Below, piece by piece: positions 5,382-14,191 of a stretch of DNA of 14,231 nucleotides. The stretch comes from JAPEKQ01 sp964597945 (lineage in GTDB: Bacteria > Joyebacterota > Joyebacteria > Joyebacterales > Joyebacteraceae), in contig CAZRAD010000061.1 in the NCBI GenBank assembly GCA_964597945.1, forward strand, positions 1-14,231, given 5' to 3'. A model generated the notes under the pieces. It was not told where the DNA came from, made no database searches, and saw only the letters and a program-made list of their open reading frames with translations. The position numbers were made by a program, and so were the translations under genes. Every line of letters begins with the position of its first letter. Position 1 is the first letter of the stretch.

Positions 5382-6608
5382 CTAGCGCTCGAGTTCGACT
5401 TCGAACACGCGTCTGATGACGTCCTCTCCCGCTTGGGTCAGCTCCACGGTGCGACGCGCCATGACGAGTCGCGCGGTTGCCACGGCCTTCTCGACGGCGT
5501 GCACGCTCACATGCCCGTTGACGCTCCATGCGAAGGATGGGATGACCTTCGGTGAGACCTCCGAGGCCACGACATTGGCGAACACTCCGATCACGACTCC
5601 GGTATTGAGCTTCGTTCCGATCGCGGTCTTCGTATGGTCGCCGATGGTGGCGCCCACGAACATGGACCCTGTGTCGTGAATCTCGCCGTCGATCTCGACG
5701 CGCACCGTGCCGTAGTTGTTCTTCAGATCGCTCGTGTCCGTGGCGGCGCCGAGATTGACCCAGCTACCCAGATACGAGTGACCGAGGAATCCGTCGTGCT
5801 GCTTGTTGGAATACGAGTGTACGATCGAACCTTCAACTTCGCCGCCCACCTTGCACGACTCCCCGATCGAGGTACCGGCGTAGATCCTGGCGCCGACCTT
5901 TATCACCGTGTCGGCTCCGACGAACGCAGGACCCAGTACCACGGCGTTCGCCATGATGCGCGCACCGGGCGCCACGATCACGGGGCCGGCACTGGCATCG
6001 AGCACGACGCCCGGTGCCACGCTGGCGCCCTCCCCTACGGAGACGCGCGCCGGCTCAACGACATGCGCCCCTTCGCTGATGGCGCCCTCTACCTCGCCGG
6101 GTGCCGGCACGTATGGGGCGTCATGCTCGATCTCCTCGGAGTTCAGATGAACGAGCTGCCATGGGAAGCAGACCGCGCGCGCCGGGACCTCGAGCGTGTC
6201 GTCCAGCTTGAGCGAGCTGAAATCGCGACCGCTGTCCTCGAACGCGCCGATGCGCTCCTGCACCCGACTGTCGACTCTCGCACCGATAACCGTGCCGCCG
6301 GATGTCAGCGCGGTCTCGCCATCGACGTCATCGAGTGCGGCGAGCAGCACATCGTCGACAACCACGTTCGCCGCGAGCAGCAGCGTCGGTGCATCATGGG
6401 CATCGGCAGGCACCCGACCGGGATAGGTCTCAGCCGCCCACTCCGCGAGAGCGGGGCGGGCGCCCAGGAGGACATCCCACGACGGTCTGCGATGCTCGAG
6501 CTTCTCTCGCAGTAACAGCGCCCCGCACCGCAAGTCAAAGACCGGACGAAGCAGCGTCAGGGGGCCAAACGCAGTCGCCCCCGCGTTCTCATAGAGTATG
6601 ACCTGCAC
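5382..6608 (-). CDS. GlmU-like sugar nucleotidyltransferase / acetyltransferase
   Basis: The protein has 408 residues. The start is taken as GTG 6608, because GGAGG (6621-6617) lies 8 bases upstream and the product then begins VQVILYENAG, as members of this family begin; an ATG at 6623 and a longer frame to 6710 lack support. Residues 16-29 read LTLLRPVFDLRCG, the signature of the Bacteroidota-type GlmU-related family, not the LAAGxGTRM motif of classical GlmU. The C-terminal half (about 180-355) is a left-handed beta-helix of hexapeptide repeats, with NLGAATDTSDLKNNYG at 285-300 and GDHTKTAIGTKLNTG at 323-337, matching the acetyltransferase part of GlmU. It likely makes UDP-GlcNAc or a related nucleotide sugar for the envelope, in the cytoplasm. 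It lies 19 bases after rsgA and is the last gene of the operon. Confidence 0.85.
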   Translation of the reverse strand: MQVILYENAGATAFGPLTLLRPVFDLRCGALLLREKLEHRRPSWDVLLGARPALAEWAAETYPGRVPADAHDAPTLLLAANVVVDDVLLAALDDVDGETALTSGGTVIGARVDSRVQERIGAFEDSGRDFSSLKLDDTLEVPARAVCFPWQLVHLNSEEIEHDAPYVPAPGEVEGAISEGAHVVEPARVSVGEGASVAPGVVLDASAGPVIVAPGARIMANAVVLGPAFVGADTVIKVGARIYAGTSIGESCKVGGEVEGSIVHSYSNKQHDGFLGHSYLGSWVNLGAATDTSDLKNNYGTVRVEIDGEIHDTGSMFVGATIGDHTKTAIGTKLNTGVVIGVFANVVASEVSPKVIPSFAWSVNGHVSVHAVEKAVATARLVMARRTVELTQAGEDVIRRVFEVELER

Positions 6609-6627
6609 GGAGCGGCCCTCCATTGCC

Positions 6628-7560
6628 TCAAGCGGACTGCCTGAGCTCCTCAAGCAGTCTGAGATAGCTGTCGTGCCGCGCGGCGTTGACCTCGCCGCGT
6701 TCGACTGCATCCTTCACCGCGCAGTCCGGCTCAACCGAGTGACTGCATGTCGTGAAGCGACAGCGCGGGATGTGCTCCCGGAATTCCGGGAACAGATAGT
6801 CGAGTTCGTCGGCTCGGATCTTCCAGAAGCCGAGCTCGCGGAACCCAGGTGTATCAGCCACAAGGGTTCCGTCGTCGAGACGGAAGATGGTCACGTTGGA
6901 TGTCGTGTGCTTGCCCTTGCGTGTCGTCTCTCCGACCTCGCGAACCTTGATGCCGAGACCCGGCTCGATGGCGTTGAGGAGAGAGCTCTTTCCCGCACCA
7001 CTCGGTCCGGAGAACACGCTGAAACGCCCTCGGATGAGCGACTCGAGCTCGTCGATGTGCGTCCCGTCGGCGGCCGACGTGGCGACGACATCGTACCCGG
7101 CCTGTTCGTAGGCGGCTGCCGCCGGAAGCCACTCCCTCTCGTGCACGAGGTCTATCTTGTTGAACACGATGACCGACCTCAGATCGGCATTCTCGGCGAT
7201 GACGAGCACTCGGTCCAGCATCCGGCGGTTGAGCCTGGGCGCGCCGAGCGACGCGACGGCAACGAGCTGCTCAACATTCGCGATGATGACCTGCTCCGCC
7301 TCTTTCCTCATCCTCGGCCGAAGTCTCGAGAGCGCCGTCTCCCTCGGATGGACGCGCTCGATGACGGCCCCGCCGTCGTCGAGCACCGTGACGTCTACCG
7401 TGTCGCCGGCGACCAGAAACTTCTCGTGCTCCGAGAGGCCGGCGAAATGCCGCGCGCGCACGCTGGCACGCATGGTCCTGCCGTCATCGAGCACGATCTC
7501 CCACTCGTCCCGGAAGCAGGCCAGCACTCGGCCGGTGTGCTCACTCGAGTCGCTAGGCAT
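6628..7560 (-). CDS. rsgA: Ribosome small subunit-dependent GTPase RsgA
   Basis: The protein has 310 residues, the usual size. ATG 7560 is chosen because GGAGG (7571-7567) lies 6 bases upstream; the frame is open to 7674 but that part overlaps the RND gene. An OB-fold occupies about 1-75. The GTPase motifs appear in the circularly permuted order that defines the family: NKID (134-137), TSAADG (about 161-166), the P-loop GPSGAGKSS (185-193), then DTPGF (236-240). The C-terminal zinc site C267, C272, H274, C280 follows C-x4-C-x-H-x5-C. RsgA releases or checks late assembly factors on the 30S subunit and hydrolyses GTP when bound to it. Its first 8 bases overlap the end of the RND permease gene, so translation is probably coupled. 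That neighbour is unusual for this gene. Confidence 0.96.
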   Translation of the reverse strand: MPSDSSEHTGRVLACFRDEWEIVLDDGRTMRASVRARHFAGLSEHEKFLVAGDTVDVTVLDDGGAVIERVHPRETALSRLRPRMRKEAEQVIIANVEQLVAVASLGAPRLNRRMLDRVLVIAENADLRSVIVFNKIDLVHEREWLPAAAAYEQAGYDVVATSAADGTHIDELESLIRGRFSVFSGPSGAGKSSLLNAIEPGLGIKVREVGETTRKGKHTTSNVTIFRLDDGTLVADTPGFRELGFWKIRADELDYLFPEFREHIPRCRFTTCSHSVEPDCAVKDAVERGEVNAARHDSYLRLLEELRQSA

Positions 7561-10500
7561 GAGGAGCCTCCGTCTCGTCCTCCGGATCGCACGTGGCCGC
7601 CGTGATGCGCCTTGTGGTATCAGGCTGACTCGCACCCTCGATATCCAGACGCCCCACGCGCCTGCGAATGTCATCGACGATCGAGAACAGCGCCGGAATG
7701 ATGAAGAGCGTCAGCACGGTCGCGAACGCGAGGCCCCATGCAAGCGCGGCGGCCATCGGCCCCCAGCTGCGTGACGATCCACCCCACCCCATCGCGAGAG
7801 GAAGCACGCCGAAGATCGTTGTGATAGATGTCAGGAGGATCGGTCTCAAACGCTGGGTTCCGGCGAGCACGACGGACTCCCATCGGTCGATGCCGCGTGA
7901 CCGCGCGCGCTTGATGAAGTCGACGAGCACGATCGAGTCGTTCACGACGACGCCCGCGAGCGCGACGATCGCAACCCCCGCGTTGAGCGTGAAGGGAAAG
8001 CGCATCACGAGAAGACCGATGATAACCCCGATGAACGCGAATGGGACCGTGAACATGATGATCAGCGGCTGGACGAACGACTGGAACTCGGTCCCGAGAA
8101 TCCCGTAGATGAGCAGGATCGCGACGAGGAACGCCAGGAAGAGCGAGGTGAACGACTCCTGAGTCTCCTGGAATTCACCTCCGAAGTCGAGCCGGTACCC
8201 GGGGTATCGAACCGGGATGTCGACGAACTCCGCCTGAAGCAGCCGATTGACCTCCGTGGAGGTCGCCCCGCCTTCAAGCCCGGCGGTGACCGTGACGACG
8301 CGCGTCCCGTCTCGACGGTTGAGCTCCGCCTGTGCGGCGGCGATGCCGAACTCCGCGACGTTGGCGAGCGGAACGATCCCGGCCTGCGTCGCGATCGGAA
8401 GCCGTTCGAGATCGTCCATGTCGAGCCGGTCGCCCTCTTCGAGCCGCACGATCACATCGATCTCATCGTCTCCTTCGCCTCGGTACTTCGTCGCCTCAAC
8501 GCCTTCGAAGCTCATCCTGAGCGCACCCGCGATGTCGCTCACGGTCAGTCCGTAGAGAGCCGCGCGGTCCTGGAGTACCGAGACCCGGAGTTCGGACTTC
8601 CCCGGCCTCGTGTCGTCATCGATCTCAACGACACCATCGATCTCCGCAAGCCGGTCCTTGAGCAGAGTCGCGATCGAGCTCAGAACGACCGGATCCTCGC
8701 CCTCCACACGCACCTCGACAGGCTCCCCCGATGGAGGTCCCTGCTGTGGACGCGTGAGCGACAGCCACGTCAGCCCGGCAACCCGGCCGAGATCGCCACG
8801 AAGCGCATCCATGATCTCCAGATCCGACCTGTCGCGGTCCTCGGAGTCTACGAGGTCGACGTTGATCTGCATGTTGTGCGAAGCGAGACGCCCGCGGTGG
8901 TTCTCTATCATGAAGCCGACACGCGTCACCACTGCCTCGACCTCGTCGTCGGGCAGCTCCGCGATTATGCTCTCGAGTTGTCCGGCTATTCGGTCTGTCT
9001 CGTCGATCCTCGTCCCGATCCTCGTCTGTGCACGAATCTCGAACTGATCGACATCCTCTTCCTCGAAGATGGTGATGTCGAGCGTGGTGGCGAGACCGAT
9101 CGCGACGATCGCCATGACGAAGATCGCGAGCATCGCCAGATATCGTCTTCGCAGCACGATCCTCAGGAGGCTCTCGTATCTACGAGTGAGACTGAGGAAG
9201 AACGGCTTGCACCGCCCCCCGGCGCTGTCAACGCGACCGAAGTCGGCCATGTGTGACGGGAGGATGAACAGCGCTTCGACGAGTGAGACGAGCAGTGCGA
9301 AGGTCACGACCTTGGGAATGACCGCCATGAACTTGCCCCACGTGCCCGTCATCAGCAGCAACGGCAGGAACGCCGCCACGGTCGTGAGAATGGCCGCCGT
9401 CACCGGCGCCTGGACCTCCGTCACGCCGAGCACGGCGGCCTCGCGTCGAGACTTCCCCTCCTCCATGTGACGGTAGATGTTCTCGATGACGATGATCGCA
9501 TCGTCGACGAGCATGCCGAGTACCAGCACGAGCGAGAAGAGGGAGAGCGTGTTGATCGTGATGCCTGCGGCGTTCATGAGAATGAACGCACCGAAGAAGC
9601 TGAAGGGGATCCCGATGCAGGCGAGCGCGGCATTCCTTGCGCCGATGAAGACGAACAGCGTCAGGGCGACAAGAAGGATGCCGAACCCGGCATTCCGCTG
9701 GAGGATCTGCAGGGTGTCGCGAACCTCGATGGACGTGTCGTTACGGATCTCGAAACTCACGTCCTCTGTCAGCCGCGCGTCGTACTCGTCGACGACTCCT
9801 CGAACGCGCTCGGCGACCCGGACGATGCTCCCGGAGCTCTCCTTCATCACCCAGAGCGTGACGCTCTGCTCGCCGTTGAGCCGCGCATATGTCAGCGGAT
9901 CGGCCAGCGTGTCCCGTACGCGTCCGACGTCGCGGATCCGGATCTGCCCACCGGAGGGACCGGAGGCGACAACGTGATCTGCGATCCCCTCAAGCGACTC
10001 GAACTCGCCCAGCGTCCGAACGATGTACTCGGACGTGCTGAGGTCCAGCGTTCCACCAGGAACGTTGATGTTCCTCGCCGCAAGCGATCCGACAACCTGC
10101 GCGATCGGTATGCCGTAGGAGGCGAGACGGTCGGCGTCCAGTTCGATATGGATCTCGCGCTCTCTCGTCCCGATGATGTCAACGTCGGCCACCGAGGCGA
10201 CGTCCAGAATCTGCTCTCTGAGATCATCCGCGATCTCGCGGAGCACGGTATCGCTCTCCCGGCCTCCGATGCTGACCGACAGGATGGGGATGACCTCGCC
10301 GAGCTTGATGGGAATGACGACGGGGTCCTCGAGATCGCTTGGAAGCTGCGCTCCCGCCGCGTCAACGGCCGTCCTCAGGTCCATCACGCCCTTGTCGAAG
10401 TCGTCGTCCGAGAGTCCCGGCTTGAACCGGACATCGATGACGCACCGGCTCTCCGAGGAGGTCGACGTGATATGCTCAACGTCCTCGATGCTCTCGATCT

Positions 10501-10708
10501 CCTCCTCGAGCGGCTTCGTAACCAGCGTCTCGATCTCCTCGGGTGAGACGCCCGGGTAGGAAACCCAGACGACCGCTTCATCGAGACTGACGTTCGGAAG
10601 GAGCTCGGCCGGCATCTGGAAATAGGTGAAGATGCCGACGATGAGAACGCCGAACATGATGAGGTTCACAAGAACCGGCTGCTTGACGGAGAATTCTCCT
10701 ATGCTCAT
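7553..10708 (-). CDS. RND efflux transporter permease subunit (AcrB/HAE1-like)
   Basis: The protein has 1051 residues from ATG 10708, which gives the family-typical N-terminus MSIGEFSVKQPVLVNL; GGGAG lies 9 bases upstream. A GTG at 10750, overlapping the previous stop as GTGA, would add 14 atypical residues and cannot be excluded. The layout is that of the RND superfamily: TM1 near 12-30, a large periplasmic pore domain, TM segments near 340-540, a second periplasmic half and a final TM bundle. The proton relay pair Asp402-Asp403 lies in GMLVDDAIIVIEN of TM4, matching Asp407/408 of AcrB. GVVVNDSIVLVDF marks the repeat in the C-terminal half. In the inner membrane it exports hydrophobic or amphiphilic compounds by proton antiport, with the adjacent fusion protein and TolC-like channel. 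Substrate cannot be read from the sequence. Confidence 0.95.
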   Translation of the reverse strand: MSIGEFSVKQPVLVNLIMFGVLIVGIFTYFQMPAELLPNVSLDEAVVWVSYPGVSPEEIETLVTKPLEEEIESIEDVEHITSTSSESRCVIDVRFKPGLSDDDFDKGVMDLRTAVDAAGAQLPSDLEDPVVIPIKLGEVIPILSVSIGGRESDTVLREIADDLREQILDVASVADVDIIGTREREIHIELDADRLASYGIPIAQVVGSLAARNINVPGGTLDLSTSEYIVRTLGEFESLEGIADHVVASGPSGGQIRIRDVGRVRDTLADPLTYARLNGEQSVTLWVMKESSGSIVRVAERVRGVVDEYDARLTEDVSFEIRNDTSIEVRDTLQILQRNAGFGILLVALTLFVFIGARNAALACIGIPFSFFGAFILMNAAGITINTLSLFSLVLVLGMLVDDAIIVIENIYRHMEEGKSRREAAVLGVTEVQAPVTAAILTTVAAFLPLLLMTGTWGKFMAVIPKVVTFALLVSLVEALFILPSHMADFGRVDSAGGRCKPFFLSLTRRYESLLRIVLRRRYLAMLAIFVMAIVAIGLATTLDITIFEEEDVDQFEIRAQTRIGTRIDETDRIAGQLESIIAELPDDEVEAVVTRVGFMIENHRGRLASHNMQINVDLVDSEDRDRSDLEIMDALRGDLGRVAGLTWLSLTRPQQGPPSGEPVEVRVEGEDPVVLSSIATLLKDRLAEIDGVVEIDDDTRPGKSELRVSVLQDRAALYGLTVSDIAGALRMSFEGVEATKYRGEGDDEIDVIVRLEEGDRLDMDDLERLPIATQAGIVPLANVAEFGIAAAQAELNRRDGTRVVTVTAGLEGGATSTEVNRLLQAEFVDIPVRYPGYRLDFGGEFQETQESFTSLFLAFLVAILLIYGILGTEFQSFVQPLIIMFTVPFAFIGVIIGLLVMRFPFTLNAGVAIVALAGVVVNDSIVLVDFIKRARSRGIDRWESVVLAGTQRLRPILLTSITTIFGVLPLAMGWGGSSRSWGPMAAALAWGLAFATVLTLFIIPALFSIVDDIRRRVGRLDIEGASQPDTTRRITAATCDPEDETEAPHA

Positions 10709-10746
10709 CCGCTGGCGCTCCCACCGCGCTTCGCGCGGGTCTTCAC

Positions 10747-11856
10747 TCACGATTCCGACTTGATCTCGACGGGTACACCATCACTTACCTGCGTATAGCC
10801 AACGGAGATCAGCCTGTCTCCGGCCTCGAGACCCGACTCGATGACAACCTGCCCTCCAAGCGAGGGACCGAGTGTCACGTTCCGCAGCACCGCCAGGGAG
10901 TCCACGGCAACAAACACCGCCGGCTCGCCGTACCGGTCGATGATCCAGTCTCGCTCGATGACGATCGCGTCCTTGATCTCGCGAGCGGACACCGCCACTT
11001 CGGCGACCATCCCGGAGCGGAGCATTCCTCCACGGTTCCTGAGGGTGACACGGACCGGATAGGTCTTGGTCATGTCGTCGGCCCGGCGGCCGACGTGTTC
11101 GATGCGGCCCGAGAACCTCTCCGCGGGATAGGGCCTGACGGTCAGCACCGCCTTGAGCCCGGCTCGCAGGTCGACGACGCGGGCCTCACTGACCCCGAAA
11201 TCGACTTCGAGAAGATCGTCGTTGATCACGTGTGCGACCGGTGCACCCATCGCCACGAGCTGCCCCTCTTCGACATGAATGAACGCCACGCGCCCCGATA
11301 CCGGCGCACTGATCTCGGTGTCCCGGAGCTGCCGCTCAGCAACAGCCAGCCCGGCCTCCGCGGTCGCGAACATCGCACGCGCCGCGGTCGCGCGTGTCTG
11401 GGCGGTCTCATAGTCGAGATCGGAGATGTCCTCGTTCTCCCACAGGTGCTTCGCGCGCTTGAGCCCAAGCTCTGCGTCGCCGAGCTCCGCCTCTGCAGTG
11501 AGAAGCTGGGCTCGTGCCTGCTGCGCGCCGAGTTCGGCGAGCTCCGGGTCCAGGCGAATCAGCACGTCCCCCACCTCCACCACATCGCCCACCGACGCCG
11601 GGATATCCACAACACGCCCGTTCGCCTCGGCGCTCACCTGCACATCGGCCGCGGCACGGATGGTCCCGGTCGCGTTGACGGTCGTCACGGCGGCGCGCGG
11701 CGCGAGCACGGTCACCTCGACGGGGACCGACGCCGCGGCGCCGGCTGCAGAGTTCTCCTCGTCGCCGGGAGGGCGTCCACACCCCCCGGCCGCGAGAGCG
11801 AACACGAGTGCTCCCGCGAGCGCGGCTGCGATCGCTCGACTAGACGTTCGTCTCAT
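10747..11856 (-). CDS. RND efflux periplasmic adaptor (membrane-fusion protein), probable lipoprotein
   Basis: The protein has 369 residues from ATG 11856, chosen for the GGAGAGG just upstream (11867-11861) and because a signal peptide begins there; TTG 11916 or ATG 11874 would extend it by 20 or 6 basic residues. Residues 1-25 form a lipoprotein-type signal ending LAAGGC, with Cys26 as the likely lipid anchor (the box is not ideal). Two lipoyl half-motifs (about 74-104, VVDIPASVGDVVEVGDVLIRL, and 180-210, ISAPVSGRVAFIHVEEGQ) flank an alpha-helical hairpin (106-178). A beta-barrel (215-285) and a membrane-proximal domain (290-365) follow, as in AcrA-type proteins. It bridges the inner-membrane pump and the outer-membrane channel. 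Its stop codon lies 38 bases before the chosen permease start. Confidence 0.93.
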   Translation of the reverse strand: MRRTSSRAIAAALAGALVFALAAGGCGRPPGDEENSAAGAAASVPVEVTVLAPRAAVTTVNATGTIRAAADVQVSAEANGRVVDIPASVGDVVEVGDVLIRLDPELAELGAQQARAQLLTAEAELGDAELGLKRAKHLWENEDISDLDYETAQTRATAARAMFATAEAGLAVAERQLRDTEISAPVSGRVAFIHVEEGQLVAMGAPVAHVINDDLLEVDFGVSEARVVDLRAGLKAVLTVRPYPAERFSGRIEHVGRRADDMTKTYPVRVTLRNRGGMLRSGMVAEVAVSAREIKDAIVIERDWIIDRYGEPAVFVAVDSLAVLRNVTLGPSLGGQVVIESGLEAGDRLISVGYTQVSDGVPVEIKSES

Positions 11857-11912
11857 GATACCTCTCCGGTTCATCGTGCGCGTCGACCCGGCAGCTCCTC
11901 GCCGGGCTCGTC

Positions 11913-13295
11913 TCAATCCTGCGAGATGCGACCCGCGGGGCCGTCCCCGACGAGACTCTCGAGCTCGGCCAGACTGACGAAACAGTCGTACAGCGAGTTG
12001 ATGTAGCCCATGCGGCCGCGGTCGTAGAGTACGCGTGCCTCAGCAAGATCGGTCGATTGCACCACCCCCTGCTCATACATGGTGTCCATGCTGTCGAAAT
12101 GCTGGCGCGACTGCGCGACCAGAACATCGGCCGCCTCCAGTCCCTCCAGACGGGACCTGAGTGTCGCGACCGAACGACGGAGCGCGAGGACCATCATCCG
12201 CTCGCCGTCGTCGAGGCGGCTCATCGCGGCCAGCTGGTTCCGCCGAGCCTGCTGATAGTCCGACAGGTTCTTGAAACTCGTGAACACGGGGACTTCGAGA
12301 AACGCCGTGATCGACCAGGCAACCTCGTCGTCCGGGTCGATGTCGCCATCGGCCTTCCAGCCGTAGGTGGCCTGCGCATTGATGGCAGGGAGAAACGCGC
12401 CGCGCGCGATCGTGACAGCGTGCCGTTCGATGTCCGCCGCATCCCGCAAGGCGAGGTAGCCGGGGTTTCCGGAGAGGAGCGAGCGCGCCTCCAGTTCGGT
12501 GGCCGGTCCCCCGTCAAGGAGCTCCCGATACGGATGGCAACGCGCCTCCAGTTCGAGACGAGAGACGTCCACGAGATCGAACTCCGCATCGAGCGGAAGT
12601 CCGAGCGTGGCGGCCAGCGATGTACGGGCGAGGACGACCGCGTTCTCGGCATCGATGAGCGCCCGGCGGTCCTCGGCCAGCTGGACCTCCCAGAGCAGCC
12701 GGTCGGCTGCTCCCATGACGCCGATCTCTTCCTTCCGTCGCGCTGTCGCCACGCGGTCTTCGGCCGCGCGCACGGCATCATGCGAGACCGCAAGAAGCGC
12801 CTCGGTCCTCAGGACGTCCAGAAACGCGGACTTCGCAGCAACCGCGACGTCCAGCCGTGCCGCATCGAGACCGTGCAGCGCCGCGCTCTCCGCGGCCCCC
12901 GCAAGCCCGACCGCTCCCCACAGACGCCCGCCGTTGAATACGGGCATCGACGCGCTGAACGACGTCTCGTACGTGGTCTCGTAGAGGAACGGTTCGATCT
13001 CGAACTCCTCAGGGAGGAACTCGATCGACGCGTTCGCACGTTCGTAGGTATCGGGATCAACGCGGCGGGCCGACGATCTCAGCGAGACCGACGGGAACAG
13101 CGACGCCCACGCGCTTCGCGCGCCCCACCGGGCCGCCTCGTAGTCATCGCGGGCAGCCTCGAGCGAGCGATTGTGCTCGAGCGCGAGGTCGACCGCCTGC
13201 GCGAGTGTGAGCTTCTCCCCGGCCGAGGCAGCAACCGCGGACAGAAGGAGCAGGACGAGTCCAGCCATCCGAGCCGCAGCGAAGAAACGACGCAT
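11913..13295 (-). CDS. TolC-family outer membrane efflux protein
   Basis: The protein has 460 residues, normal for the family. ATG 13295 is chosen for GGAG (13306-13303) 7 bases upstream and for the signal peptide that follows (MRRFFAAARMAG, leucine-rich core, AASA with cleavage after about 25); a frame to 13385 runs into the preceding gene. Two homologous outer-membrane-efflux repeats are seen, about 28-215 (LTLAQAVDLALEHNRSLEAA, the usual N-terminal signature) and 265-450 (SLLSGNPGYLALRDAADIER). Helical alanine-rich stretches alternate with beta segments such as FSASMPVFNGG and ITAFLEVPVF. Three subunits would form the channel through the outer membrane. It is the first gene of the efflux operon and lies 56 bases before the adaptor gene. 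Confidence 0.93.
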   Translation of the reverse strand: MRRFFAAARMAGLVLLLLSAVAASAGEKLTLAQAVDLALEHNRSLEAARDDYEAARWGARSAWASLFPSVSLRSSARRVDPDTYERANASIEFLPEEFEIEPFLYETTYETSFSASMPVFNGGRLWGAVGLAGAAESAALHGLDAARLDVAVAAKSAFLDVLRTEALLAVSHDAVRAAEDRVATARRKEEIGVMGAADRLLWEVQLAEDRRALIDAENAVVLARTSLAATLGLPLDAEFDLVDVSRLELEARCHPYRELLDGGPATELEARSLLSGNPGYLALRDAADIERHAVTIARGAFLPAINAQATYGWKADGDIDPDDEVAWSITAFLEVPVFTSFKNLSDYQQARRNQLAAMSRLDDGERMMVLALRRSVATLRSRLEGLEAADVLVAQSRQHFDSMDTMYEQGVVQSTDLAEARVLYDRGRMGYINSLYDCFVSLAELESLVGDGPAGRISQD

Positions 13296-13356
13296 CCGCA
13301 ATCTCCAGACGTGTGTGTCGATCCGTGATCCCTGTGTACGGAATACCCTGCGGATG

Positions 13357-13385
13357 AGTCTACACCATGCATGAAGGCCGCTCAA
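13357..13385 (-). promoter_or_regulatory. Sigma-70 promoter of the efflux operon
   Basis: On the - strand TTGAGC (13385-13380) and TAGACT (13362-13357) are separated by 17 bases. The -35 box overlaps the stop codon of the upstream phosphatase gene. Transcription would begin near 13350, with a leader of about 55 bases. No clear operator for a local repressor was found, and no regulator gene is in the window. Confidence 0.55.
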
Positions 13386-14191
13386 GACCCGTCCACGCCG
13401 GGCTCAGGTGAACCCAGCACGGTCAGCATCTCGCCGTGAACCCGGCCGTTGCTGGCAACGATGTCGTCGCGACTGTGATCCCAGTCCGAGCCGTCCAGGA
13501 GCGACACGGCTCCTCCCGCCTCAAGCACCAGGAGCCCGCCGGCAGCCACATCCCAGATCTTGAGCCCGAGTTCCCAGAACCCGTCGAGCCGACCGCATGC
13601 CACGTAGGCGAGGTCGAGCTCCGCCGAGCCGGCGCGCCTGATACCGCGGACCGACAGGATGAACCGGTTCAAATTGCAGATGTTGTTCTCGCCGGCCTCG
13701 GAGCGGTCATACGGGAAGCCGGTCGCTACGATCGACTCGTCGAGATGCGATGCATCGGAGACGCGGATGCGCTACCCGTTGAGCGTCGCGCCCGCTCCGC
13801 GCTCACCCACGAACATCTCGTCGCGGAGCGGATCGTAAACGACACCCGTTACGAGTTCTCCGTCCTCCTCCACGGCGATGGCGACACAGTAGAACGGGTA
13901 GCCGTGCGCGAAGTTGTTCGTCCCGTCCAGCGGATCGACGATCCACGCACGCGAACAGGTGCCCGTCCCCTCGCCCGGCGCGACCGGCGCGCTCTCCTCG
14001 GCCACGATGCGGTCGTCTGGATAGCGCTCCCGGATACGCCCCAGAATGAGCTTCTCGGATGCGATGTCCACGGATGTGACGAGGTCGCGGCTCCCTTTCA
14101 TGTCGATGGCGAACGGGTGTCGCTGGCCTTCCCGGAGAATGGCGCCTGCCTCTCGGGCGATCTCGGTGGCGAATCGTGTGTGCTCGTGCAA
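13382..14191 (-). pseudogene. Inositol monophosphatase-family gene interrupted by an in-frame TAG
   Basis: Reading from TTG 14191, with AGGGAG 6 bases upstream, gives an SuhB/IMPase-like protein of 269 residues broken by a single TAG at codon 140 (13774-13772). Both halves are in the same frame and family motifs stand on both sides. Before the stop are EESA (residues 65-68), WIVDPLDGTNNFAHGYPF with the metal-binding Asp pair, and GVVYDPLRDEMFVGERGAGATLNG. After it come IRVSDA, ATGFPYDRSE and the second signature KIWDVAAGGLLVLEAGG. The stop sits between LNG and RIRVS, where relatives carry an ordinary residue, so one base change explains it. The truncated 139-residue product would lose a metal ligand and the rest of the fold. 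It could be a true nonsense mutation or a consensus error. The family dephosphorylates inositol phosphate or related sugar phosphates using magnesium. Confidence 0.85.

Noticed and set aside
9467..10546. 359-codon open frame on the + strand
   Set aside because: It is antisense to the RND permease gene and arises from the high GC bias in codon third positions; the product is highly charged and low in complexity.
12057..13328. 423-codon open frame on the + strand
   Set aside because: It is the antisense shadow of the TolC-family gene, rich in Arg, with no signal, motif or ribosome binding site.
13772..13774. TAG as a recoded sense codon (for example pyrrolysine or glutamine)
   Set aside because: TAG serves as the natural end of at least four other genes in this window and the protein is not one of the methyltransferases known to use pyrrolysine.
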